Assembly: GCA_016180135.1 (NCBI GenBank) | Contig: JACPBV010000010.1 | Span: 1-56,459 of the forward strand | Length of the DNA stretch: 56,459 bases | Origin: Candidatus Woesearchaeota archaeon | Lineage (GTDB): Archaea > Nanobdellota > Nanobdellia > Woesearchaeales > JACPBV01 | Direction: 5' to 3' | Shown: piece by piece, positions 26,672 to 34,950 of the stretch | How positions within the stretch are numbered: position 1 is the stretch's first letter | Layout: the number at the start of each line of letters is the position of its first letter | Notes under the pieces: model-generated | The model's database searches: none | What the model was told of the DNA's origin: nothing | What the model saw: only the letters and a program-made list of their open reading frames with translations | Made by a program: the position numbers and the translations under genes

Positions 26672-28246
26672 ATGTCTGTCCGAGCAACTGTCAAAGCATC
26701 TGTCAAAGCATGTGTTCAAGCATCTCCCCGAGCATCTGCCCGATCCATATATTGGCTGGGGATACTTGCAATGCTGTTTCTTACGCTGGGCCCTATCATC
26801 GGCTCTGCGACTCTTGAAATAAAATTTGGGGAAGCTTTTTCAAATGCAAGCGGGGCCGGAGAAATCTCTTTTACAGCCCATGAAGGGGATTATGAGGTGT
26901 GCAACGGCGAGCATTTTGTGATTCCTGTGAGGATAAAAAATACCAACGCTTTCCAGGAGCAGCTGGGTTTTTCTCTCGATAAGGGGTATGCAAAGCTCTC
27001 CAGCAGCAAGGCAATTTTGGAGCCAGGAAAAGCCAGCCTTCTTCTGATCGATGTTGATTTCCCCTATGATGTTTCTCCGTTCGATCCGTCGGGGACTGAG
27101 ACAATCTCTTTGGCCATCAGGTCGGAAAAGGAACGAGTCAAGAGGACAGTCTCTGCAGGGATATTTTTTGAGAAGTGCTATGATCTTGCGCTTGAAGCCG
27201 AGAAGGAGCCAGGCGAGCTTTGCGGCTGCGATCCTGCTGAATACAGTTTTTTGCTGCTCAACAAAGGACTGCGGAGAGACACCTACCATGTTGAGGTTTC
27301 TTATCCTGAAGGGCTGAACAGCTCGATGGCAAATTCGACGGCAGAGCTTGCTGCCGGAAAATCTCAAAAGATTTCTTTTTCAGGAAACCTTCCCTGCGAT
27401 GCAGTGGAAAGCGAAGTTACCGTAAGCGCTGTTTCTGAGGGGTCGGGAGAAAAGAAATCAGCAGGAAGAACAATGCCGGTTGCTCCTTTTGAACAGTGCT
27501 ACTCTACTGAAATCTCTATCAAAAACAAACGCATCGGTTATGGCGGGGAAAACGTGCCTTTTACTGTCCGCAACAAGGGGACAAGGGCGGCAGAGTATGC
27601 TGTTTCGGTCGATGGGATTTTGTGGTACAGCCTAAGCTCTGAGGAGTTCAAGCTTGGCCCTGGCGGTGAGAAAACACTCATCCTGCGCCTTGAGCCCGGG
27701 GAGGATGCGCCTGAGGGGAACTATCCTTTAACTATAAGGTTAGCCGGGGAGCAGTTTGAGGTTAAGAGGGAAGTTATTTTTACCCTCAGGAAAAAGCCGG
27801 AGATCATCGAGAGGCTGGCTGCCTATGTGTTCTTTAGCAGATATTACATTGGGGCCGGGGTAATCATTGCTTTTTTGGTTTTGTTTTTGTTCCTGTTCAA
27901 AAAGCCAAAATCGCAGGAAGATAAAGGGAAAGTGGCTGAGCCGCCAAAGGTGCCTGAGGACAGGAGGAAGCTGAGCAAAGTGGCAATGGCTGCCGAGAAG
28001 GCGTTTGGAAAGCTTGAGGAGCGGAAGATGATGCGATGGAGGACTTTCCTGACTGTCGTTTTGGTGATTATCATTATCGGAGGATTCATCTTTGGGGTTG
28101 AATATGCGAAGAAGAAAGCTGGCGTGGAGGCGGTGAAGGGATTTATAGCACGCTACGGGTTATATATTGCCGGGGGGGTTGCGGCTTTAGTTGTTGTTGG
28201 CTTCGCTCTGAAGCTCTTCAAGGGCAAAGGGAAGAAGGGGAAGTAA
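26672..28246 (+). CDS. Surface protein with beta-sandwich domains and three C-terminal membrane helices
   Basis: ATG 26672 follows a Shine-Dalgarno (GGGAGGG, about 26660); the longer frame from 26456 runs through repeats. The 524-aa product has an N-terminal 12-nt-repeat-derived basic stretch (KASVKACVQASPRASAR) and then a signal/anchor helix (LGILAMLFLTLGPIIG). Three or so beta-sandwich modules with conserved Cys (YEVCNGEHF, FEKCYDLAL, FEQCYSTEI) follow. The C-terminus has three hydrophobic segments, YYIGAGVIIAFLVLFLFLF, LTVVLVIIIIGGFIFGV and YIAGGVAALVVVGFAL. It resembles NPCBM/COG1470-like archaeal membrane surface proteins in layout. Exact family and function are not assigned. Confidence 0.7.
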   Translation: MSVRATVKASVKACVQASPRASARSIYWLGILAMLFLTLGPIIGSATLEIKFGEAFSNASGAGEISFTAHEGDYEVCNGEHFVIPVRIKNTNAFQEQLGFSLDKGYAKLSSSKAILEPGKASLLLIDVDFPYDVSPFDPSGTETISLAIRSEKERVKRTVSAGIFFEKCYDLALEAEKEPGELCGCDPAEYSFLLLNKGLRRDTYHVEVSYPEGLNSSMANSTAELAAGKSQKISFSGNLPCDAVESEVTVSAVSEGSGEKKSAGRTMPVAPFEQCYSTEISIKNKRIGYGGENVPFTVRNKGTRAAEYAVSVDGILWYSLSSEEFKLGPGGEKTLILRLEPGEDAPEGNYPLTIRLAGEQFEVKREVIFTLRKKPEIIERLAAYVFFSRYYIGAGVIIAFLVLFLFLFKKPKSQEDKGKVAEPPKVPEDRRKLSKVAMAAEKAFGKLEERKMMRWRTFLTVVLVIIIIGGFIFGVEYAKKKAGVEAVKGFIARYGLYIAGGVAALVVVGFALKLFKGKGKKGK

Positions 28247-28251
28247 TCTGC

Positions 28252-28629
28252 CTATGCTTTTCTTCTTTTAATCTTTCTATCTCTTTTTTTTGGGCTGAGG
28301 TGATGGATTGCTGTGGATATTATCAAAGCAAAGGCGACGACCAGCGCAAGAATCAAGTAGATATTCTCAATAAAAAGGCTGATGGCTATCAGGATAACTG
28401 CCATCATGACTGGCTTTGCGACAAGGAAGACGTCAGCATGGGACAACTGCCTGTGAGGCTTATGGGCTCTTGTTGTGCGGAGGATATAGAATGTCAGGAT
28501 GATGAGCGGAAGGAAGATCAGGGTTGATGCAAGGCTCTGCTCTTTAACAAGAATATATGTGAGGTATGCGATGAGGATGCCAAGAATGATAATCAATTGC
28601 CGCTCTTTCTTATCAACTGCTTGGGGCAT
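28252..28629 (-). CDS. Small four-helix membrane protein, 125 aa
   Basis: The product has four hydrophobic segments (for example LIIILGILIAYLTYILV and ILALVVAFALIISTAI), a basic middle (RAHKPHRQ) and a very basic C-terminus (KKRDRKIKRRK). I do not recognise a family. A minus-strand TATA box at about 28650 lies some 25 nt from the ATG, so it is probably leaderless. It ends 5 nt from the convergent surface-protein gene. Confidence 0.6.
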   Translation of the reverse strand: MPQAVDKKERQLIIILGILIAYLTYILVKEQSLASTLIFLPLIILTFYILRTTRAHKPHRQLSHADVFLVAKPVMMAVILIAISLFIENIYLILALVVAFALIISTAIHHLSPKKRDRKIKRRKA

Positions 28630-28675
28630 AAGGGGTTTTATGGGAAAGGGGTATATATAAGTATGCCCTGATTTT

Positions 28676-28948
28676 GGGCTCCGTTCAAAATCTCGCTCTC
28701 GCTCGGGTTAGCAGCTTAAAAATCCCAAAGTGATTTTTCAGTTGCTGACATGCTTAGAAATCCTCTATGATTTCTGGCACCGCGCAAGGCGGTTCCCCGT
28801 TTGGGTTATCCTGCGTTCCGGTCTGCGGACGGAGGGATAATCCAGCGTTCCGGTTGCTTCGCAACGGAGGGCGGCCCCCTTGTCAGCTTGATTCAGAAGG
28901 CAAATGATTTTTACTTTAGGCTGCTAACCTATATTTTGAACGGAGCCC
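28676..28948. mobile_element. MITE-like element with 16-bp TIRs and 9-bp target duplication
   Basis: Perfect 16-bp terminal inverted repeats (GGGCTCCGTTCAAAAT at 28676-28691; complement at 28933-28948) enclose a non-coding 273-bp element. It is flanked directly by the 9-bp direct repeat CCTGATTTT (28667-28675 and 28949-28957), a target-site duplication. A second, inner inverted repeat (GGTTAGCAGC/GCTGCTAACC) and a 65-nt module shared with R1 copy 1 (28814-28878) are inside. It is a non-autonomous transposon; no transposase is present in the window. Confidence 0.8.
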
Positions 28949-29018
28949 CCTGATTTTTGGCATTGCCTAAATTACACTAGGGGTATTTCCTTTGAGACAT
29001 TGGGCATAAAGAAAAGAA

Positions 29019-29156
29019 TGGGGATGCTGGGAATATCGGGCTTTTATGCCTTTCGAACCCAGGTCCGAGGCTGACTTCGGGAGATTATATCATCGCTTGC
29101 GCTCATCTCTCCAGCAACTGGAGGCCCCTATTCTAACCAAGTTATACTACATCCCC
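29019..29156 (-). tRNA. tRNA-Trp(CCA) with two introns (37/38 and T-loop 59/60)
   Basis: On the minus strand the acceptor GGGGATG pairs with CATCCCC, followed by discriminator A; CCA is not encoded. The anticodon stem GGGGC/GCCTC encloses the loop CTCCAG, giving anticodon CCA, as in archaeal tRNA-Trp. A 45-nt intron follows G37, the usual archaeal site. The T-stem CTGGG/CCCAG encloses TTCGAA, then 19 extra nt, then T: a second intron between 59 and 60. The intron ends form a relaxed bulge-helix-bulge (bulges AAA and ATT, inner stem GGC/GCC). Removing both gives a 73-nt body with a 7-nt T-loop TTCGAAT. The D-stem has one mismatch. A TATA box (about 29184-29196) lies upstream. Confidence 0.88.
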
Positions 29157-29291
29157 ATAAATTATGCTGGTTTAAGGGCGATTATATAAAGATTATGGGG
29201 TTTTTGTTTTGTTCAAAAATATTAAAATTTCCCCAGGATGATTTCCTCCAACTCAAATTTTTGGGGAACAATCCAGGCATCATTTAGCGAG

Positions 29292-29645
29292 TTAGCCCTC
29301 CTCTGAGAAAGTGAACTGATCTCCGACGGATGATCCTGATTGTTTTATTCCCCCTGCAGGAACTTCAATAGCGTAAGCGATTTTTTCTTTTGTTGTGCAG
29401 AAAGTGAATGGCCTGAAATTTTCTTTCAGCTCAATGACAACTTTATCTCTGTCAAGGAAGATTATATCAATGGGAAAAAAGACAAAGAGCATGTGGAACG
29501 AGACTTTTCTTTCCGGGGTGAAGGGGAAGATAAGGGCTCTTGGTTCTCTGGAGAACATCAGGCCTCTGGCCTTTGCCCATAAGGAGCGGCATTGACAGGC
29601 ATTTTCCGAGAGTAAATGCTGTTTTGTTGCATTCAGTATTTTCAT
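29292..29645 (-). CDS. DUF192 family protein, 117 aa
   Basis: The family pattern is clear: ARGLMFSRE at the start, then VSFHMLFVFFPIDIIFLDRDKVV (here given as FHMLFVFFPID plus IIFLD) and the end motif YAIEVPAGGI. DUF192/COG1430 proteins are small beta-barrels, often with a signal peptide in bacteria, of unknown function. This version has none and contains two N-terminal Cys (CQCRS). It is monocistronic, downstream of nothing obvious. Confidence 0.88.
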   Translation of the reverse strand: MKILNATKQHLLSENACQCRSLWAKARGLMFSREPRALIFPFTPERKVSFHMLFVFFPIDIIFLDRDKVVIELKENFRPFTFCTTKEKIAYAIEVPAGGIKQSGSSVGDQFTFSEEG

Positions 29646-29994
29646 TGCAGCTCCGCTTTTGGGATTATTTCTGCCAATCTTTATCCTTTGTAATCCTCTC
29701 TGCCTTAATTCCTGTGCTCTGATAGTGCTATGCCTGCCCCCTTTCAGGCATTACCGCCCGGATATCTGTTTATCGTGCCAAGCAGATGAAGGCTTAAACG
29801 AACAAATGATATATAATACCTTCGGCTTGTATCGTTAGTAGGAAGCGATAAAAAAAGCCTTAAAACGAAACATTTAAATAGATGTTTCAAAAGATAGAAG
29901 GTAATAATTTAAGCTATATGGCTATTGAGGTGAATTATTCCATACAGCGTAAGTTTGTTTACAGTCATCATATACTAAAAAAGAGGTTGACAAC
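29646..29994. other. Intergenic region with the promoter of the giant surface gene
   Basis: No gene was seen in these 349 nt. The right half holds a palindromic promoter (29867-29888) and about 90 nt of leader before ATG 29995. Confidence 0.4.
29867..29888 (+). promoter_or_regulatory. TATA box inside a perfect palindrome, surface-gene promoter
   Basis: GAAACAT (29867-29873) and ATGTTTC (29882-29888) flank the TATA element TTTAAATA. A repressor bound to this 22-bp dyad would block TBP, so it is a good candidate operator for the 29995-34674 surface-protein operon. Confidence 0.55.
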
Positions 29995-32900
29995 ATGAGG
30001 TTTTTTGAAGGCAAGTTAGCTGGTTTTTACAATAACAAGTTTTTAGCGGGTTCTGTTGTTTTTGCTTTGATAGCGGTAATGGTGTGGATTGTGTATGCTT
30101 CTATACCTCAAAGTAATATTCTTAATACTTTTCCTGCGAATAATACGATTCAGTTCAGCGCAGCCAATATCACTTTTTCCTGTAACATCACTACCAGTTC
30201 TGGCCCATCAACCGGTAATGTCACCCTCTATACCAATTTTTCAAATGGTGTTTGGGGGCCAAATACCACCTTTGGTACTGGGGGCAATAACTCAAATGCA
30301 TCACCATGGAGCGGGTTTCCTTCTCAAACTAACTTCACGCTTGATATGGCTAAGTTTCCTGATTTTACCTATGGTGTGTGGGCCTGCGAAGTAAACACTA
30401 CTGGTCAGGCTGGATCAAACTTTACCAATAATTCAGTTTCCGGCGGCAATGGCACATATGTATTCAGCCTTGATACTGCTGCTCCAACTGCTTTCTTTGC
30501 GAACAGTTCAACTGCCAATGGGAGCAACCAAAGCACAGGGAATAATACTGTCATTAGGTATGCCCAGAATACATTTATAACACTTAACTGGACTGGAACT
30601 TCGGAAGCTCATTTTATCAATTATACCGTTTTTGTCTATAATGATTCTGGTTATGTGACTGGATCTTATGCCTTTGATGCGACTACCAGTGTAATGGCCC
30701 TTAACAAGACGACTGCCAATTCAACGACTAATGTTACGGTGTCAACTTTCAATGGCGGTAATTTCCCTGATGGAGATTATTACTGGTTTGTTCAGGCATG
30801 GGAGAATGAAAGTGCCGGGGCACGAGCAAGAGTAAACTCTACTCAGATAGTGAACATTTTTATCATAGATACTCACTTGGATGCGCCTACTCTGAATTTC
30901 CCAGCAAATAACACTTGGATTAACACTACTTCAATCGTTCTTAATTATACGGTTAACGATAATCATTCTGACACATGCACTATTTTGATCAGCAACATCT
31001 CCTCTGGAGCGGATACAGCCGGTGTAAATTTGACGAAGAACCAGAGCAATTCCAGTTTGTTAACGGGGCAGAACACAACAAATGCGACAGTAGTCTTTTC
31101 AAGTCCTGCAATCCTGTTACCTCAAGGAAACTTTTCATGGAAGGTTGAATGCAATGATACTGGTATGAATCTTGGAAATTCAACGCTTAACATATTTTAT
31201 GTTGATACTAACAAACCTAATGTGACCTTTGATATCCAGGTTGGAGCAAATAAAACTCTTGTGAATAACACCAACATCAGCAGGGATTATATCCTTGTAT
31301 CTGTTTCCGGAAACGATACTTATGAAGCTAACATCACCTTTGGGTTGTTTAATGCAACCAGCGGGGCATTGGTGAGCAATGTTACTTATAGTCCAGGGAC
31401 GAGGAATCACACTTTTACCGGGCTTCAGGATGGAACTTATATGTATAATGTGACTATCAAGGATTTTGCTGAGAATGTGGGGAATACAACTCTCCAGTTT
31501 GTTACATTGGATACTACTGCTCCCGTAGCAACTATGGGCGGTCTTGCCTTGGCGAATAACACTTACATAAATCAGTCTAACATTACTTTTAATGTTACCA
31601 TCACAGAGAATGGGACGGCTAATGCAACCAATATTACCTTCTTCCTCTATCTTGGAAATTCTTCAAATGTTTTTATCCAGGCTCTAAATAGATCCTTTAA
31701 TCTCAATGGGACCTTTATTAATAACGTGACCTTTACAAGGTTCACCAATGGGTCAGCATTGTATGATAACCTTTACAGGTACAATGCAACGGTTACTGAT
31801 GCAGCCGGCAATGCAGTCAATACTGAAACAAGGAATATCACCCTGGATACTGTTGCTCCAAGCGCAATAGTAGTTAATGGAGTCTTCCTGGATGGATTGT
31901 TGAGGGGGAATAATACCCTTGGGAGCAATAGGACCCCTACAGTCAACTGGAGCATTGTCACTGAGCTTAACTTTGCGAATTATACTTTGAGGTTTTTTAA
32001 TGGGACTCAAATTGCTTTTGAGAATATTTCCAATGAGTCTGTCGTTACTAATGTGTCGATAGGGAATGTGACTATAGGTTCTGGCTTAATCGATAACCGA
32101 ACTTATTATCTGATTGTTACTGCTTTTGATCTTGCAGGGAATTATGTGAATTCCACTTCCTCTATGTTCACCTACAGGACTGACTTTTCAAATGCGACGA
32201 TGAAGACCATCTCCGGGTCACAAAATATAACCACGCTTAAGACGGTTACCACAAGGTCAGTCACCTTTAACTTTACTATCACAGAAACGAACCCAAGCAA
32301 CTGTTCGTTATATGCAAATTTCTCTGGAACATGGGGAATCAACCAAACCAACGCTTCTATGGATGTTGGTAATGGCGGTAATATGACTGAATATAACCAT
32401 TTCTTTAATACGAGTGTCAATGCAGGGACTTATGTATGGAACATCTTCTGCAATGATACTGCAAGCCCAACGAATGGCAGGTTCTTAAATGCAACCAACA
32501 ATTTTACCCTCCAGGTTGATCCAACAAGTCCCGTAATCACTTTGATAACTACCAATGCATCAACCACTTCCAGCAGGGTTGTGTCATTCTTTGTGCAGCA
32601 GGCAGGGCCGCAGAATTCGGTCAATTTGACTTCGATTGTAGTCAGCACGAATATTACTCCCGGGGTTGGCCTCAGCAACTTCAATGCGTCAAGGGATTGT
32701 GTTGCAAATGGAACAAGCGGATATAACTGCTCTTATATTGAAACTTACCTGACTGCAAGCCAGCCAAACGAGATCAACATCACCGCTTCGCATAATAACA
32801 GCGCCTCTGTGACAAAGGTATTCCAGATAACGCCGAGCGCTGCTGCGAACTTTACTGTGAAGCTTGCGTCCGGGTGGAACCTTGTTTCCGTGCCGTTTAC

Positions 32901-33402
32901 GCTTGAGAATACGACGATTGACAATGTGCTGGCGAACCAGAGCAATGTGTCAAGAATGTACACCTTAAATACCAGTGGGCAAAATTGGTTAAACTGGGAT
33001 TTAGGTCTTTCAGATGACTTTACCACGCTTGAGCCAAGGAAAGGATACTGGATTTTCACCTCATCTGCAACTAATCTATTCCTCTTTGGGAATTATACTG
33101 TAGGTAATCCTCCATCAACTGCCGCTTATATTGAATTATCTAACGGGTGGCATACAATAGGTTATGCTGCAGGCGGGACTATTGATAATAAAAACACTGA
33201 GGATATCCTAACTGAGTTTGGTGCAGGAACCTGCCGTGCTTCTGGAACAACTGCCAGTGGCTGCAGCCTCCGAGCGATGTATAACTCCACAGGGGGTACG
33301 TTGACATTAATCTCTACAACTACTTACAATACCGATGCTGCCTTTACGAGGGGAAGAGGTTATCTTGCAAGACTCTCAGCGGGTGTGAATTATACCATCT
33401 AG
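29995..33402 (+). CDS. Giant Asn/Thr-rich, sequon-dense secreted surface (S-layer-like) protein
   Basis: The 1135-aa protein has an N-terminal membrane/signal segment (FLAGSVVFALIAVMVWIVYA, residues ~17-36). Repeated beta-sandwich modules follow, with boundaries such as DTTAPVATMGG and DTVAPSAIVVNG. It is extraordinarily rich in Asn, Thr and Ser, with dozens of NxS/T sequons. The C-terminal ~180 residues carry a GWNLVSVPF domain and its repeat (LSNGWHTIGYA) seen in archaeal and bacterial surface proteins. It is probably a heavily N-glycosylated S-layer or adhesin component modified by AglB. It is followed after 21 nt by the 33424 gene. Low Cys and Lys content fits an extracellular protein. 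Confidence 0.8.
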   Translation: MRFFEGKLAGFYNNKFLAGSVVFALIAVMVWIVYASIPQSNILNTFPANNTIQFSAANITFSCNITTSSGPSTGNVTLYTNFSNGVWGPNTTFGTGGNNSNASPWSGFPSQTNFTLDMAKFPDFTYGVWACEVNTTGQAGSNFTNNSVSGGNGTYVFSLDTAAPTAFFANSSTANGSNQSTGNNTVIRYAQNTFITLNWTGTSEAHFINYTVFVYNDSGYVTGSYAFDATTSVMALNKTTANSTTNVTVSTFNGGNFPDGDYYWFVQAWENESAGARARVNSTQIVNIFIIDTHLDAPTLNFPANNTWINTTSIVLNYTVNDNHSDTCTILISNISSGADTAGVNLTKNQSNSSLLTGQNTTNATVVFSSPAILLPQGNFSWKVECNDTGMNLGNSTLNIFYVDTNKPNVTFDIQVGANKTLVNNTNISRDYILVSVSGNDTYEANITFGLFNATSGALVSNVTYSPGTRNHTFTGLQDGTYMYNVTIKDFAENVGNTTLQFVTLDTTAPVATMGGLALANNTYINQSNITFNVTITENGTANATNITFFLYLGNSSNVFIQALNRSFNLNGTFINNVTFTRFTNGSALYDNLYRYNATVTDAAGNAVNTETRNITLDTVAPSAIVVNGVFLDGLLRGNNTLGSNRTPTVNWSIVTELNFANYTLRFFNGTQIAFENISNESVVTNVSIGNVTIGSGLIDNRTYYLIVTAFDLAGNYVNSTSSMFTYRTDFSNATMKTISGSQNITTLKTVTTRSVTFNFTITETNPSNCSLYANFSGTWGINQTNASMDVGNGGNMTEYNHFFNTSVNAGTYVWNIFCNDTASPTNGRFLNATNNFTLQVDPTSPVITLITTNASTTSSRVVSFFVQQAGPQNSVNLTSIVVSTNITPGVGLSNFNASRDCVANGTSGYNCSYIETYLTASQPNEINITASHNNSASVTKVFQITPSAAANFTVKLASGWNLVSVPFTLENTTIDNVLANQSNVSRMYTLNTSGQNWLNWDLGLSDDFTTLEPRKGYWIFTSSATNLFLFGNYTVGNPPSTAAYIELSNGWHTIGYAAGGTIDNKNTEDILTEFGAGTCRASGTTASGCSLRAMYNSTGGTLTLISTTTYNTDAAFTRGRGYLARLSAGVNYTI

Positions 33403-33423
33403 GTTTAGTTGGGGGATTGGTTT

Positions 33424-34674
33424 ATGAAAATTTTTTTTTCAATATCTGTCTTTTTGTTGCTGGCTTCAGTAGTTATATTTTCTGATGAACTTCCTGATTC
33501 TGAATGCGGTGGAACATTAAATGCCCCTCAAAGGTATGCTGGTCAAGTTATTTACGCAAACGGAACGCCTATCCAATCTGGAAATCTGGTCAATGCAACT
33601 ATTGGGAACTATCACTTTACAACTTTTACAGATTCTGAAGGCCAATACGGAAATGCAACGTCTTTTTCCATTTCCACTTGCGATGGGGATTCTGCTACTA
33701 CTATCACTTTTATTATTGATGCAAAATCGAGCAATACTTCGATTTATGCTGAAGGTGGAGACAATAGAATCATCAATATCACTGCAGCTGGCGTCGTCTG
33801 CGGCGACAATACCTGCAACGGCACTGAGACAACCGGCTCGACAAATATATTTCCGACGTGCAACCGTGACTGCGGGGCTACGCCTTCAAGCTCAAGCAGT
33901 TCCAGCGGCGGAGGGGGCAGCAGTTCGGGTGGCGGAAGCAGTGGCGGCGGAGGGGCTGCTGCAGGAGCAAAGGGGAGCAGTGAAACTATAAGCACCGGTA
34001 AGATCAGCTCCGGCGCAACTGCTGTTGCAAAAGTCACCTCTGATGCAATTTCTGTCGTCTCGGTTGAAATCACTGTCAATAAGGAAGTCACAGCATCGTC
34101 GGTGAGTGTGTCTGACACCGGGACTGATAAAGGGACTGCAACTGAAGCGGTGACTGCTGAAGAGGGCCTGAGTGTTTATACCTATCTTAAAATTACGCTG
34201 GACAAGATATCTAATGCAATCATCGATAAAGCAGTTGTCAAATTTAAAGTTCCGCAATCCGCTGGGTTTGATCCTGCAACGGTTGAGTTAAGAAGATACC
34301 TGCAAAATACCAGGAAGTGGCAGCCTTTGGCTACCAAGATGACCAGCCAGGATGCGCTGTTCTATTACTTTGAGGCAGAAACCCCCGGGTTCAGCCAGTT
34401 TGCGATTGTCGGGAAGAAAGTTGCTGGCGCTCAATCTGAGGCTGCAGGGGAAGGCCCGGCACAATGCGGTGATGGTGTCTGCGGTGCCGGAGAGAATAAT
34501 GCAGGCTGCCCAAGCGACTGTAAGGCTGCAGAGCCTGCAGCAGTAAGCGAGCCTCAGAAAGCTGAAGGAAAGAAAGGCTTCAGCGGAACTACTATCTTTA
34601 TCTCAATTGCTGTTGCAGTAGTGCTGATTTACTTCTTAGCACGGAAGAGAAAGCGGCAAGACAGGCCGTTTTGA
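33424..34674 (+). CDS. Surface protein with PGF-pre-PGF-like domain and C-terminal anchor
   Basis: ATG 33424 follows GGGGGAT; an in-frame TTG at 33409 is less likely. The order is: signal peptide (IFFSISVFLLLASVVIF), a carboxypeptidase-regulatory-like beta domain (GQVIYANGTPIQSG), a Cys-rich knot (CGDNTCNGTE), a Ser/Gly linker, and then a domain ending YYFEAETPGFSQFAIVGKK (cited by its TPGFSQFAI core). That core is typical of the PGF-pre-PGF domain of archaeal surface proteins. A second Cys-rich motif (CGDGVCGAGENNAGC) and a membrane helix with RKRKR follow. It is co-transcribed with the giant surface protein. No classical PGF-CTERM sorting motif is seen at the end. Confidence 0.78.
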   Translation: MKIFFSISVFLLLASVVIFSDELPDSECGGTLNAPQRYAGQVIYANGTPIQSGNLVNATIGNYHFTTFTDSEGQYGNATSFSISTCDGDSATTITFIIDAKSSNTSIYAEGGDNRIINITAAGVVCGDNTCNGTETTGSTNIFPTCNRDCGATPSSSSSSSGGGGSSSGGGSSGGGGAAAGAKGSSETISTGKISSGATAVAKVTSDAISVVSVEITVNKEVTASSVSVSDTGTDKGTATEAVTAEEGLSVYTYLKITLDKISNAIIDKAVVKFKVPQSAGFDPATVELRRYLQNTRKWQPLATKMTSQDALFYYFEAETPGFSQFAIVGKKVAGAQSEAAGEGPAQCGDGVCGAGENNAGCPSDCKAAEPAAVSEPQKAEGKKGFSGTTIFISIAVAVVLIYFLARKRKRQDRPF

Positions 34675-34737
34675 TTCTGAGACATTTTTGTTATAATTTC
34701 TCCTGGAGTTATTTTGTTGTTTTGCAGGTCATTTGAG

Positions 34738-34843
34738 GGCAACAACATCGGCGAGGCGAGGGGGAGGGTTGTTCCTTCGGATACCCCCGAGCAGGGCAAA
34801 ATTTCTCAGAGAAATTTTGACCGTCGAGCCCTTTGTTGTTGCC
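34738..34843 (-). repeat. Palindromic repeat element R1, copy 3 (inverted, short)
   Basis: The ends GGCAACAAC (34738-34746) and GTTGTTGCC (34835-34843) enclose the R1 core in inverted orientation (CCTCGCCGATG end at left, GGGCTCGACGGTC end at right). It lies between the convergent ends of the surface gene and ahcY. The outermost pairs (GG/CC) differ from other copies yet stay complementary. The rest of the 34675-34950 gap has no gene. Confidence 0.7.
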
Positions 34844-34950
34844 AGAATTAGGACAAAACTCTGCTATCTTATTTTATCTGTCTTTAGGCAGGTTATAATC
34901 CCCTTCAACAGGAGTATCTATCCTCAACGGATAATTTCTCTTCAAATGGG

